Source: Afipia carboxidovorans OM5 (GTDB lineage Bacteria > Pseudomonadota > Alphaproteobacteria > Rhizobiales > Xanthobacteraceae). From it: a stretch of 64,000 nucleotides of DNA. Position numbers and translations under genes: made by a program. Where the stretch lies: contig NC_015684.1 of assembly GCF_000218565.1 (NCBI RefSeq), positions 2,728,001 through 2,792,000 on the forward strand, written 5' to 3'. This document shows positions 35,500 to 44,255 of this stretch, in pieces. The notes under the pieces are model-generated. The model was not told the origin of the DNA. It worked only from the letters and a program-made list of their open reading frames with translations, and made no database searches. Position 1 is the first letter of the stretch. Each line of letters begins with the position of its first letter.

Positions 35500-37374
35500 T
35501 CACATCGACCGCAGGAGCGAATCGAACATGTCCTTCACAGTGGACATCACCCGGGCGTTTGCCGAATAGGCATTTTGCAACGCCAGCAAATGCGCCATCT
35601 CCTCGTCGATGTTGACGCCGGAGGTGGCGTTGAGTTTGTTCTGCAGCGTCGAGAGCACGACGTTCTGGCCGTCCGCGAGCTGCTTCGCGGATGCCGCCGC
35701 CTGCCCTTGCATGGTGGTGAACTGCTGCAGGAAGCCGAGCATCGTGCCCTTGAACGGCGTTGCGCTCGAGCCGATGCCGGTCTGCGGCGAGACGTAGTAC
35801 GAGCCTTGCGTCAACTGCGAGAGAATGAAATCGACGCGCGTGGTGTCGCCCGCCTGCGTCGTCGGCGTGGTGTTGTAGATGACCATCCGCGACGGATCTG
35901 CGAGCAGCAAATTGTTGACGCTGATCCGTGCCGCCAATCCCGTCTGTTGCGAGCCGGTTGCGGTGATCGCACCGGTATAAGGCACGCCGTTATCGACGAA
36001 CAACGGAAGCTGTGGATCGCCACCTGCCAGATCGCGGATGGTGATCGTCGAGGACGCCGAGCCGACCACCGTGGCGCCGCCCGCATCGCCGCTGATATTC
36101 AACAGATCGCCCGGCCCTGCCGGATTTGCGAACGACAATCCACGGCTGCCGAGGAGACCGGTGAGCTGGCTCACGACCGAGGCCATGCCGCCGGAAAAAT
36201 CGATGCCGAACACTTCGTCGTTCGGGTCGTTGGTCGCGGTGTTGCTCAACGCGCCGACCGACGGATCATCCACCCGCACCAGCGTGATGGTGCGGGTGGT
36301 GTTGGTCGTGGTGTCGGTGTAGCTGAACTGCACCTTGTTGCCGTTCTGCAACCCGGTGAGATCGAGCGTGAAATTCGCCGGCGGACCGTCATCCTTGGTG
36401 CCGGGCGTCACCTTGTCCGACAGCGCACTCGCCATCGCGGCGGCAAGCTGGTCGATCTGCGCCTGCGCCTGCACCAGCGTCTCGTCGCGCAATTCCAGGT
36501 TCGCCGCGATCGCGCCGGAGCGGATCGAACGCGTCGCGATGAGGTCGATATCGCCGCCATGCGGAAAGGTCAGCGTCAGCGTGCCGAGCGTGCTGATCGA
36601 CGGGTCGGAATTCCACGCAGTGTTCGGCGTTACTGTGCCCTGCGCATCGAAGGAGATCGTGGAGGCTTCGCTGCCGACAAGCTGCACGCCGGAATTGGTG
36701 AACACCGTCACCTGATTGCGCTCGTTGGTGAGGACGCGAATGTCCATCAGTTGCGAGAGCTGGGTGATGTACTGGTCGCGCTGATCGAGAAGCGAAGCCG
36801 CTGCCGCATCGTCACCGGTGGTGCCGAGCAACTGGTTGTTGATGGTCGCGATCTGCCGCATCGCATTGTTTGCGGCATCGACCGAACTCTTGATCGCGGA
36901 TTCCGCATCGGCGCGCAGCGACTGGATGCCTGCCGAGGTCGAGTTCAGCATCTGCGCCAGCGACTGCGCGGCGTTGACCGCGGTCGAGCGCGCGGCCGGT
37001 GAATCGGAGGTCACCGACAACGCCTGCAGCGCAGCCGTCAGCGCGTTGAAGGCCGCTTCAAGCGTCGTGTTCGAACCCGGATCGCCGTAGATGCCTTGCA
37101 GCCGCTGCAAGGCATTCGACATCGTGGTCGCGTACGATGCGCCTGACGTCTCAGTCAGAACCTGCTTCTGAACGTAGACGTTGAGCTCGCGGTTGACGCC
37201 GGTGACGATGACACCGGAGCTGCCGGTGCCCGTCGTCGTCTGCGCCTGGTTGAGGCTTTTGCGAACGTAACCGGGCGTCTCGATGTTGGAGACGTTCGAG
37301 GCGACGAGCGCCAGCGCGGCCTGGTTGGCCCGCAGACCGGACATCGCGGTAGCAAGAGCTTGTGTCAGACCCAT
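35500..37374 (-). CDS. flgK: Hook-associated protein 1, FlgK
   Basis: A 624-residue FlgK: ATAMSGLRANQAALALVASNVSNIETPGYVRKSLNQ at the N-terminus; LRADAESAIKSSVDAANNAMRQIATINNQLL and SLLDQRDQYITQLSQLMDIRVLTNE in the D1 region; and MAHLLALQNAYSANARVMSTVKDMFDSLLRSM at the end. FlgK is the first hook-filament junction zone and is exported through the type III gate. It follows flgE by 39 bp. Confidence 0.95.
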   Translation of the reverse strand: MGLTQALATAMSGLRANQAALALVASNVSNIETPGYVRKSLNQAQTTTGTGSSGVIVTGVNRELNVYVQKQVLTETSGASYATTMSNALQRLQGIYGDPGSNTTLEAAFNALTAALQALSVTSDSPAARSTAVNAAQSLAQMLNSTSAGIQSLRADAESAIKSSVDAANNAMRQIATINNQLLGTTGDDAAAASLLDQRDQYITQLSQLMDIRVLTNERNQVTVFTNSGVQLVGSEASTISFDAQGTVTPNTAWNSDPSISTLGTLTLTFPHGGDIDLIATRSIRSGAIAANLELRDETLVQAQAQIDQLAAAMASALSDKVTPGTKDDGPPANFTLDLTGLQNGNKVQFSYTDTTTNTTRTITLVRVDDPSVGALSNTATNDPNDEVFGIDFSGGMASVVSQLTGLLGSRGLSFANPAGPGDLLNISGDAGGATVVGSASSTITIRDLAGGDPQLPLFVDNGVPYTGAITATGSQQTGLAARISVNNLLLADPSRMVIYNTTPTTQAGDTTRVDFILSQLTQGSYYVSPQTGIGSSATPFKGTMLGFLQQFTTMQGQAAASAKQLADGQNVVLSTLQNKLNATSGVNIDEEMAHLLALQNAYSANARVMSTVKDMFDSLLRSM

Positions 37375-37413
37375 AACAAACTGCCCATCTCAGCTACGAA
37401 CGGCGCCACTCGC

Positions 37414-39222
37414 CTAGCGCAGGACGTTCAGAAGATCCTGAACCATCTGGTTCGACGTGGTGATGACCTTGGTGTTCGCCGAATAAGCCTGCTGCGTCAC
37501 GATCAGCTTGGTGAACTCGTCAGCGATGTCGGTGTTCGAGCCCTCGAGCGAGGAGCCGACGATGGTGCCGCCCTTGCCGAACAGCGCCTGACCGGATTCG
37601 TCCGTCACCTCGAATGCGCCGCCATCAACGCGCTTGAGGAAGTTCGGGCCGTTGAAGGTCGCGAGCGTGATCGCTGCGAGATCGATGTTGCGACCGTTGG
37701 AGTAGTTGCCGACAACGCGGCCATTGTTGGAGATCGACACCGTCTGCAACTGACCGGCCGGGAAGCCGTCGTTCTGGATCTGGTTGACCTGCACGTTGCC
37801 GTTGGCGTCGGCGAACTGCGTGAGGCCACTCGCGCCGAAGTTCACGGTGACGTCGCCGAGTGCGATGCCGCCGATCGTGGCGTTCGCCAGCGTGACCGAA
37901 GGCACTGCCGGGTTCATCTGGCCGTTGGGGCCAAAGGTGAAGTTGACGCCGACGTTCTGCCAGGCAACCTGGGTGCCGGTGGCGTTCGGATCGGTCTGGT
38001 AGAACAGGTTCCAGACGTCGTTATGCCCGGCGCCGAGGCTTGCGCTGTCGGTCTTCGCCCAGCGGAATTGCAGGCTGACCGGTGCGCCCGAAATATCGTA
38101 GGCGGTGGTCGCGCCGCCCGATACCGACTCGTCGATGAAGTTCTTGGAGTCTGAGCCGATCACCGTGCCGGTGCCCGCGGTGCCGCCGCCGCCACGCACA
38201 GCCGTCACCGTGCCGGTGAAGCCGAGTGCGCCGAAGGCCGACGAGTTGTTGCTGCTCACCGTGAGGTTTCCGGCGAGGCCCGAGTTCAACGTGACGACGC
38301 CGCCAGCCACCGTGGAGGGATTGGTGGTGTTGCCGGAGATGGCATCGATCTTGGCGAGCAAGTCGCCGATCGTCGCATCCACCGGAATGTTGGTCGCGTC
38401 GTTGGTGCCGCCCGCCACGGTGAAGGTGATGGTGGTGCCGTTCACCGTGATGGTGTTGCCCGCAACGAAATCGACGCCGAGCGAATCCGTGTTGGCAAGG
38501 CCGGACAGCGTGGTCGAGGTGGTGATCGGCGTCGGCGTCGTCAGCTTGCTGTTCTGCGTGGTGCCGTTCTTCGCGCCGTTGGTATACGGCTGCGGCGGCG
38601 TGCCGATGATCAACGGGTTTGCGGTGAAGTCACCGACGTTGATCAGCTCCGAGCCCGGAATCGAGGTGTCGTGCTTCGTGGTGAGCGGATAGCTCGCGAG
38701 GTTGGCGCGATAGGTCACGGCCGTGGTCGGCTGCGCCGGCAGGAAGTCGTTGCTGAAGCGCAGCACCTGCGGCACGCTGCCGGTGACATTGCCGGTCGTC
38801 GGGTCGATCGGAATGCCTTCGAGGTAGTAACCCGCGCCGTTCACCAGATAGCCGTTCTTGTCGAGGGTGAAGTCGCCACGGCGGGTGTAACGGTCGACGC
38901 CGTCGAAGACCGGGTTGTTGTCGGTAAAGCTGCCCGGCTTCTGCACGGCGAAGAAGCCGTCGCCGTTGATCGCCATGTAGGTCGACACCGCGGCCGCCTG
39001 CACGTCGCCTTGCACCGTGTTGGTTTCGCGCGAGCTCGACCGCACGCTGCCGGCGAGCTGCGAGTTGGAGCCGGTGTCGGGAATAAGGTCGAGGAAGCTC
39101 GTGTCGATGCGCTTGAAGGCGGTCGTCTGCGAGTTCGCGATGTTGCCGGAGATATTTTCCAGCGCGTAGGACTGCGAGCGCAGACCCGCGACTGAGGTGG
39201 TGAGAGCGCCGAAAATACCCAT
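37414..39222 (-). CDS. flgE: Flagellar hook protein FlgE
   Basis: A 602-residue hook subunit. N-terminus IFGALTTSVAGLRSQSYALENISGNIANSQTTAFKRIDTSF, central AINGDGFFAVQKPGSFTDNNPVFDGVDRYTRRGDFTLDKNGYLVNGAG, and C-terminus GSNTDIADEFTKLIVTQQAYSANTKVITTSNQMVQDLLNVLR identify FlgE. The central domains are expanded relative to enteric FlgE (about 400), as in many alphaproteobacteria. The start at 39222 has GGAGA upstream; the frame continues further upstream but across the sigma-54 promoter. Confidence 0.95.
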   Translation of the reverse strand: MGIFGALTTSVAGLRSQSYALENISGNIANSQTTAFKRIDTSFLDLIPDTGSNSQLAGSVRSSSRETNTVQGDVQAAAVSTYMAINGDGFFAVQKPGSFTDNNPVFDGVDRYTRRGDFTLDKNGYLVNGAGYYLEGIPIDPTTGNVTGSVPQVLRFSNDFLPAQPTTAVTYRANLASYPLTTKHDTSIPGSELINVGDFTANPLIIGTPPQPYTNGAKNGTTQNSKLTTPTPITTSTTLSGLANTDSLGVDFVAGNTITVNGTTITFTVAGGTNDATNIPVDATIGDLLAKIDAISGNTTNPSTVAGGVVTLNSGLAGNLTVSSNNSSAFGALGFTGTVTAVRGGGGTAGTGTVIGSDSKNFIDESVSGGATTAYDISGAPVSLQFRWAKTDSASLGAGHNDVWNLFYQTDPNATGTQVAWQNVGVNFTFGPNGQMNPAVPSVTLANATIGGIALGDVTVNFGASGLTQFADANGNVQVNQIQNDGFPAGQLQTVSISNNGRVVGNYSNGRNIDLAAITLATFNGPNFLKRVDGGAFEVTDESGQALFGKGGTIVGSSLEGSNTDIADEFTKLIVTQQAYSANTKVITTSNQMVQDLLNVLR

Positions 39223-39291
39223 TACTATGTCTCCAGCTTCGAAACCGGGCGGCTGCCGGGGGCCGAAAAAAGCCGCATTCGAAGATGGATT

Positions 39292-39308
39292 GGCAAGCCT
39301 CGTGCCAA
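39292..39308 (-). promoter_or_regulatory. Sigma-54 promoter of the flgE-flgK-flgL operon
   Basis: Minus strand TTGGCACGAGGCTTGCC: TGGCACG-N4-TTGC, a perfect consensus core with GG-N10-GC spacing. Predicted transcription start near 39281, about 60 bp before the flgE ATG. Confidence 0.9.
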
Positions 39309-39340
39309 ACGGAAAAATCAATTTCTGCAAAGGCTTAAAG

Positions 39341-39368
39341 AAAACGCCCCGGTGCAATCACCGGGGCG
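39341..39368 (-). terminator. Terminator of msrB
   Basis: A perfect 10-bp stem CGCCCCGGTG / CACCGGGGCG with a 4-nt loop, followed on the minus strand by TTTTCTTT, 33 bp after the msrB stop. It insulates the flgE promoter from msrB transcription. Confidence 0.9.
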
Positions 39369-39401
39369 CTCTTGCCTATCCGGCAAGAATTGCCGCAAGC
39401 G

Positions 39402-39896
39402 TTACGAGGCTGTCGGGGCGGCCGGCTTGAAGTTCAGCGCAAGCCCGTCGGTGCAGTAGCGCAGGCCGGTCGGCTTCGGACCATCGTTGAAGACGTGGCC
39501 GAGATGACCGCCACAACGGCTGCAATGCACCGCGGTGCGGACCATGAAGTAGCTGCGGTCGGTCGTGGTGCCGACAGCACCGGGAAGATGATCGTAGAAG
39601 CTCGGCCAGCCGGTGCCGCTCTCGAACTTTGTCTCAGAGGCGAACAGCGCCTGATCGCAGCCCGCACAGGCAAACGTGCCTTTGCGATGCTCGTTGTTGA
39701 GCGGGCTTGAATAGGCAGGCTCAGTGCCCTGCTCGCGCAGGATGCGATACTGCGCTGGGGTCAACTGCCGCTTCCACTCTTCGGGCGTCTTTTCGACCTC
39801 AAACCGCTTGGTCGCGCTGGCCTTGCCCGGACGAGAAAACCACGACATCGCCGCAAGCCCCGCTGCGCTGGATAGAAGAACACGCCGATCGATCAT
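39402..39896 (-). CDS. msrB: Peptide-methionine (R)-S-oxide reductase MsrB, exported
   Basis: A 164-residue MsrB. The N-terminus IDRRVLLSSAAGLAAMSWF has twin arginines before a hydrophobic stretch, suggesting Tat (or possibly Sec) export and repair of oxidised periplasmic proteins. Two zinc CxxC pairs are seen (CAGC and CSRC), followed by GGHLGHVFNDGPKPTGLRYC with the catalytic Cys in RYCTDGLALNF. It reduces methionine-R-sulfoxide. ATG 39896 has GGAGA eight bases upstream; an in-frame start 33 bases earlier would push the twin-Arg motif inward. Confidence 0.93.
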   Translation of the reverse strand: MIDRRVLLSSAAGLAAMSWFSRPGKASATKRFEVEKTPEEWKRQLTPAQYRILREQGTEPAYSSPLNNEHRKGTFACAGCDQALFASETKFESGTGWPSFYDHLPGAVGTTTDRSYFMVRTAVHCSRCGGHLGHVFNDGPKPTGLRYCTDGLALNFKPAAPTAS

Positions 39897-39988
39897 GGCA
39901 CAATCTCCGCATATTTGCCGGTTGTCCAAGTTACGGCAGGCGCGGGCCTTGCGTTACGCCGCCCCGGCAAAATTTCCAGAGCTATATT

Positions 39989-41392
39989 CTAACGCCGGTC
40001 CGCGTCGAAGTGCTGCGCCGCGCGGGCGGTGCGGGCCTGTGCCGCCGCAATCCGCGCGCTGCGCCGCTCCTCGCGCAACAGTTCACGCGCCGCCGCGCGT
40101 TCCCGCCAGCGGGCAAGCGCACCCGCCGCGGCCGAACGGCTTCGCGTGAGCCCATCGGCAAACTGCCCGGCGATGCGCCCGGCCCGGCCGCCCGCCCAGA
40201 CCAGTTCGAACGGCGAGAACAGCCGCCAGCGGTCGTCGCCATTCACGACCCCGTCCGCGATCAGGCGGCCCGCCATCGCGCTCGTGTTCAGGCCTTGCCG
40301 GCCGAACCCGCTCGCGACCCACAGACCTTGCCGCAATTCGCCGATCTGCGGCATGCCATGCACGGTCTGGCCGAACGGGCTTGCGAAGGTCCGCGCAATC
40401 GCGACACCGGCGAGCTGCGGAAACACCGTCGCGATACGGCGGCGGATTGCGCGGGCGAAACGTTCCGGCTTGTTTTCCCATGTCGTCTCCGGGCTCGCCC
40501 ACAACAGCCGGTCACCGACGACGCGGAAATGATCGATGCCGTCATCATCGTGTACCGAACCTCGATAGGTGATCGCCTCATGAAGGAGATCGCCGAGTGG
40601 CTCGGTCAGCGCGCCGTAGCGCCAGACCGGCATCAGTGTCGTCGCAAGTCGCTCGGCCGACGTGCCGATATGGACGTTGCCCGCGAGCACGATGTGCGCC
40701 GCACGAAGATTGGCCGACGGCGTGACGATGCGCTTGCGGATTCCCGCGGCGTCGATGCTCACCACCGGCGTACCCTCGAAGATCTGCGCGCCTGCCTCTT
40801 CCGCGAGCGCGGCGAGCGCGCGTAGATAACGCGCGCTGTCGATCTGGAACGCTCTCGGGAAGTGCAGCGCATGGAAGTAGCGGCGAGTCTTGAGCGCTTC
40901 GCGCACACGTTCGATCTGCCAACCCTCGACTTCGGTGCCGAATTCGCCGCCGATGATCTGCAGCCAGCGGATCAGACGCTCACCCGCATCGGTGGTCGAG
41001 ACTTCAAGCGCACCCGGTACCATCGCGATTTCCGGCGCATCCTGCGCGATGGTCTCGCGGATGTAGTCGCCGCCCGCCTCCGCAAGCATCCACAACTCAC
41101 GCGCATGAGCGACGCCGACCCGCGCGATGAGATCGTTGACCGGCACGCCGTAGCCCGGCAGCACCGAACCGAGATTGCAGCCGGATGCAGCCCATCCGAT
41201 CCGCCGCCCCTCCAGCACCGCGACGCTCATGCCAGCACGCGCGGCCTCGCGCGCAACCGTCAGCCCCGCAAGTCCGGCGCCGACGACGCAGACCTCGACG
41301 TCACGATCGAGCGTCAGCGCTGCGCGTGGCTCTGTCGCAGGCAAATCGTCCCAAAGAGCGTGGACAGGCGCCTCGGCGGGGGGAATTGTCAT
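39989..41392 (-). CDS. FAD-dependent amine/amino-acid oxidoreductase (DAO family)
   Basis: A 467-residue flavoprotein with an N-terminal Rossmann motif VVGAGLAGLTVAREAARAG (about residues 35-53), the GWAASGCNLGSVLPGYG FAD segment and a C-terminal GLWVASGFGRQGLNTSAMAGRLIAD motif of the DAO fold. The layout resembles gamma-glutamylputrescine oxidase/PuuB-like proteins; the substrate cannot be told. The C-terminal tail (about 420-467) is Ala/Arg-rich and atypical. It lies alone, divergent from sixA. Confidence 0.83.
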   Translation of the reverse strand: MTIPPAEAPVHALWDDLPATEPRAALTLDRDVEVCVVGAGLAGLTVAREAARAGMSVAVLEGRRIGWAASGCNLGSVLPGYGVPVNDLIARVGVAHARELWMLAEAGGDYIRETIAQDAPEIAMVPGALEVSTTDAGERLIRWLQIIGGEFGTEVEGWQIERVREALKTRRYFHALHFPRAFQIDSARYLRALAALAEEAGAQIFEGTPVVSIDAAGIRKRIVTPSANLRAAHIVLAGNVHIGTSAERLATTLMPVWRYGALTEPLGDLLHEAITYRGSVHDDDGIDHFRVVGDRLLWASPETTWENKPERFARAIRRRIATVFPQLAGVAIARTFASPFGQTVHGMPQIGELRQGLWVASGFGRQGLNTSAMAGRLIADGVVNGDDRWRLFSPFELVWAGGRAGRIAGQFADGLTRSRSAAAGALARWRERAAARELLREERRSARIAAAQARTARAAQHFDADRR

Positions 41393-41507
41393 TGGATTTC
41401 TTTAGCCGTGGACGCCATGCTTGTCACGATGGCGCGGATATGAGGTCACATGTAAGACCCATACTCAACGCCGCGCCGCCTTTGTCCATCACCCGCAGGG
41501 AGGAGCA

Positions 41508-42038
41508 ATGCGCCACCTGATCCTGTTGCGCCATGCCAAGACCGAACGCCAATCCGACAGCGGCGAGGACCACGACCGCCGCATCGATCCGCGCGGACGG
41601 GAGGATAGCGCGCTGATCGGCGCATGGCTCGCCGCACAACATCCCCAGCCGGAGTTGGCGCTGATCTCCGATGCCATGCGCACGCATGAGACCTGGGAGA
41701 TCGTCGGCCCGTATCTGCCCGGCTGCCGTGCCGAATTCCTCGACACGCTCTATCTCGCGAGCGCGATGAAAATCTTCAAGACGATCCGCGCCGTGCCGGA
41801 TTCTGTCGTCTCGCTTCTGGTGCTCGGCCACAATCCGGGCCTGCATGAACTTGCGTGGAATCTCGCGGGCGAGGCCAACGCAGCCGAGCGCGCGGCATTG
41901 GCCGAGAACCTGCCGACATGCGGCGCGGTCGTTCTCGAATACCCGGTTTCGACATGGAGCAAAGTCTCGCTGCAGAAGGGCCGCCTCCGCGCCTTCGTGA
42001 CACCGAAGCAACTCAAGGCGAGTAGCGACGTCCCTTAG
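41508..42038 (+). CDS. sixA: SixA-type phosphohistidine phosphatase
   Basis: A 176-residue histidine-phosphatase-superfamily protein with LILLRHAKTE (catalytic His in RHAK), the second catalytic His in VLGHNPGLHELAW, and SDAMRTHETWE. SixA enzymes remove phosphate from phospho-His of HPt domains (E. coli ArcB, nitrogen PTS). ATG 41508 follows GGAGGAG closely; a longer frame upstream lacks homology. An HPt protein gene lies 7 kb away in the same window, but no link is shown. Confidence 0.85.
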   Translation: MRHLILLRHAKTERQSDSGEDHDRRIDPRGREDSALIGAWLAAQHPQPELALISDAMRTHETWEIVGPYLPGCRAEFLDTLYLASAMKIFKTIRAVPDSVVSLLVLGHNPGLHELAWNLAGEANAAERAALAENLPTCGAVVLEYPVSTWSKVSLQKGRLRAFVTPKQLKASSDVP

Positions 42039-42067
42039 CGCGGGGCCTCATACCCTGTTCATTTCAC

Positions 42068-42117
42068 GTATCATTCCATGATACATAGCTCTTGATTTAT
42101 GTATCATGGAATGATAC
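42068..42117. promoter_or_regulatory. Twin palindromic operators of higBA
   Basis: Two 17-bp palindromes, GTATCATTCCATGATAC (42068-42084) and GTATCATGGAATGATAC (42101-42117), lie 33 bp apart centre to centre, about three helical turns, on the same face of DNA. The second is the reverse complement of the first. They end 11 bp before the higB start codon, as expected for autorepression by HigA or HigBA. Confidence 0.85.
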
Positions 42118-42127
42118 ATGTACGGGG

Positions 42128-42409
42128 GTGATCAAGAGCTTCAAGGACGATCTGACTGAAGCAGCCTTCAACGGGAAGGCACGCAAAGGTTTTCCGGCTC
42201 AGTTACTCAAAGTTGCCCGCCGCAAACTGGCGATGGTGAATGCGGCTACATCCCTGGATGATCTGCGTTCGCCGCCCAACAACCGACTTGAAGCTCTCAC
42301 CAGGGAGCGAGCGGGCCAGCATTCAATTCGGGTGAACGACCAGTTTCGCATCTGCTTCATATGGACGAAGGATGGAGCTGAACAAGTCGAGCTTGTCGAT
42401 TATCATTAG
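42128..42409 (+). CDS. higB: HigB-type (RelE superfamily) toxin
   Basis: A 93-residue toxin, an mRNA interferase that cuts mRNA on the ribosome. It has the HigB start (V/M)IKSFKDDLTEAAFNGK, ARRKLAMVNAATSLDDLRSPPNNRLEAL, and the C-terminal SIRVNDQFRICFIWTKDGAEQVELVDYHH-like end. The start is GTG at 42128 with GGGG in front; an earlier TTG would put the operator inside the gene. It precedes its antitoxin by 10 bp, the usual order of higBA. Confidence 0.9.
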   Translation: MIKSFKDDLTEAAFNGKARKGFPAQLLKVARRKLAMVNAATSLDDLRSPPNNRLEALTRERAGQHSIRVNDQFRICFIWTKDGAEQVELVDYH

Positions 42410-42419
42410 GAGGCACCCC

Positions 42420-42719
42420 ATGGCCAAGACACTGCCGCCACTGCACCCCGGGGAAGTTCTTCGGGAAGAATATCTGGAGCCGCTGAATCTCTCGCCCGGC
42501 AAACTTGCCAAGGCCTGTGGCATTCCCCGTACGCGCATCGAGCGTATCGCCAGCGAGCGTTTCGGCATTACCGCAGACACTGCTCTACGACTCGGCAAGG
42601 CGCTCGGTACTTCCGCCCAGTTCTGGCTCAACCTGCAGAATGACTACGATCTGCGGGTGGCAAAAGTGGCAATCGCGAAGGATCTGGAAAAGGTCACCTC
42701 CGTTCAAGAGGCCGCCTAG
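42420..42719 (+). CDS. higA: HigA-type antitoxin (XRE family)
   Basis: A 99-residue antitoxin with helix-turn-helix (about 25-60, SPGKLAKACGIPRTRIERIASERFGITADTALRLGKALGTSAQFWLNLQNDYD). The family start LPPLHPGEVLREEYLEPLNLS is present. It neutralises HigB and represses the operon through the palindromes upstream. Preceded by AGGAGG nine bases before ATG 42420. Confidence 0.92.
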   Translation: MAKTLPPLHPGEVLREEYLEPLNLSPGKLAKACGIPRTRIERIASERFGITADTALRLGKALGTSAQFWLNLQNDYDLRVAKVAIAKDLEKVTSVQEAA

Positions 42720-42851
42720 ACTTTCCAGACTTCGAGAGGATGAGCTTTGAGACAATACGCGCTCACGCGCATAGAAGTCAGCAGATGCGCAGCCTCTCCC
42801 CCCGCTTGCTTCACCACCCGCAGCCGTCCTACTATTTCATTTGCAACACGA

Positions 42852-43304
42852 ATGCAGATGATGCCTGGCTCGCCCTATTTTTCCCCCCGCCTGATCCTGA
42901 CCGGTGCCGCGATGTTCGGCATGCTGCTCGCGCTCGGCGTTCATATCCTCGGCCAGCGTTTCGGGCTTGACCTCGGCGATCTGTGGGGCGACGCGACGGG
43001 CGGCATGATCCCAATCCGCGCCGCCATCGCCTGGTGGCTGATCGCGGCGGTCGCCTTCGGCAGCGGACACATCACCGCAACGCTGCTGCACAGCGCCGTC
43101 TCCGGCCATCTACCGCGCCGGCTGCAGCATGCCTTGATCGCCGGTGGGCTTCTTCTTCTGATCGCAGCCGGACAGGCGGCATCAGGCCCGAGCCCGGTGC
43201 CGACCCTGCACGGCGTCTCCAACGGCATGGTCGCATTGATGCTTGGTGCGGCAATGGCGTATGCGGGCGCGCACTTCGCCCTCGCCCGCACCAAAGCATC
43301 GTAA
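42852..43304 (+). CDS. Membrane protein of unknown function
   Basis: A 150-residue protein with about four hydrophobic helices (near 12-32, 55-75, 88-108 and 125-143) and short loops. I recognise no domain. The start is uncertain: ATG 42852, 42858 or 42861 are close together without a convincing ribosome site, and the frame is open further upstream. It follows higBA in the same direction after 130 bp and is convergent with the DUF892 gene. Confidence 0.55.
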   Translation: MQMMPGSPYFSPRLILTGAAMFGMLLALGVHILGQRFGLDLGDLWGDATGGMIPIRAAIAWWLIAAVAFGSGHITATLLHSAVSGHLPRRLQHALIAGGLLLLIAAGQAASGPSPVPTLHGVSNGMVALMLGAAMAYAGAHFALARTKAS

Positions 43305-43312
43305 TGCGACAA

Positions 43313-43333
43313 CGCCACGCGGTGTGCGTGGCG
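43313..43333. terminator. Hairpin between convergent genes
   Basis: CGCCACGC / GCGTGGCG, an 8-bp stem with a 5-nt loop, in the 39-bp gap between convergent genes. No U tract on either side, so a terminator role is only likely from position. Confidence 0.4.
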
Positions 43334-43343
43334 CCGTTCGACC

Positions 43344-43850
43344 TCAGCTCGCAGCCTTGAGGTTGATCTTGGACTCGGCGAGCGCGGTGAGCTTCTTGTC
43401 CGTCGCGCGCTCCTCGTCGAGCGTCTTCTGCAGCACCGAGGCGCAATCGCTGCGGCCAAGCTGCTTCGCCCATGCGATCAGCGTGCCGTAGCGGGTGATC
43501 TCGTAATGCTCGGCCGCCTGGCCGGCCGCGATCAGCGCGGCATCGAGCACTTCCTTGTCGGCGACTTCGCCCGACACCTCGTCCGCTTCCTCGATGATGC
43601 CGTCGATCGCCGGGCAGTTGACGGCCTTCACCTCGGCACCGTGCATGGTGAACACCTGCTCGAGCCGCGTCACATGGCCCTTGGTCTCCTCAAGATGCGA
43701 CAGGAAGCCCTGCTTGAGCTGCGGATTGGTCGCCTTCTCGGCCATCTTCGGAAGAGCCTTCACGAGTTGTTTCTCGGCGTAATAAATGTCCTGAAGCTGG
43801 TGCACGAACAGGTCATTGAGCGTCTTGATATCCTTGCTGAACAGTCCCAT
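43344..43850 (-). CDS. DUF892 / YciE-YciF ferritin-like protein
   Basis: A 168-residue four-helix protein of the DUF892 (YciF) family: KDIKTLNDLFVHQLQDIYYAEKQLVKALPKM at the start, the metal-ligand-like LSHLEETKGHVTRLEQVF helix and AAGQAAEHYEITRYGTLIAWAKQLG near the end. The Glu and His residues of the two ExxH-type helices suggest a di-iron site. These proteins are usually stress-induced (general stress response in Rhizobiales), with unknown activity. ATG 43850 has AAGGAG upstream; the longer frame has no homology. Confidence 0.87.
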   Translation of the reverse strand: MGLFSKDIKTLNDLFVHQLQDIYYAEKQLVKALPKMAEKATNPQLKQGFLSHLEETKGHVTRLEQVFTMHGAEVKAVNCPAIDGIIEEADEVSGEVADKEVLDAALIAAGQAAEHYEITRYGTLIAWAKQLGRSDCASVLQKTLDEERATDKKLTALAESKINLKAAS

Positions 43851-44255
43851 CGTCGGCTCCTTCGGGTGTTGTGCGGGGGCATCGGGCATGCCGCCCGCGG
43901 GGAATGACTGCTCGCTCAACGGGGGCCGCCGCCGCAGGTTTCTGAGGAACAAAAGTTTTGTATGAGACGGGGGCCGGCGCGGTTTCGGCGCAATTGAGCC
44001 GCTTTTCTCCCCGATACGGACTGTCACGAGACTGACATCCAAAGCCCCTGCCAGACGGACCCGCCCTGACTGCCCCGCCCTGACTGCCCCGCCCCGGATT
44101 TACCTTTCGCCCCTTGCGTCATGATGTCCGATGAGGCTTGTCATGCATCCGCAAATTGACCTGTTTTTCGACGCGATGATTTGCCATATGAGTATCCGGC
44201 TCGGCCGTTTGCGTTCGTATCCCTCAATCGGCTCATGACGGTCGCCGGAGGATGA
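43851..44255. other. Divergent intergenic region with a short tandem repeat
   Basis: A 405-bp gap upstream of both the DUF892 gene (leftward) and the membrane protein gene (rightward). It contains two exact tandem copies of CGCCCTGACTGCCC (44062-44075 and 44076-44089) and an AAAAGTTTT palindrome near 43950. I found no CtrA, sigma-54 or EcfG-type (GGAAC-N16/17-CGTT) match with correct spacing, and no convincing small gene. Confidence 0.5.
44062..44089. repeat. Tandem 14-bp direct repeat, two copies
   Basis: CGCCCTGACTGCCC occurs twice with no spacer, followed by a partial third unit (CGCCCC). Likely slippage-prone; no function evident. Confidence 0.8.

Noticed and set aside
42092..42127. TTG start giving a longer HigB
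   Set aside because: It would place the second operator inside the coding region and add residues not found in HigB proteins; GTG 42128 fits the family start.
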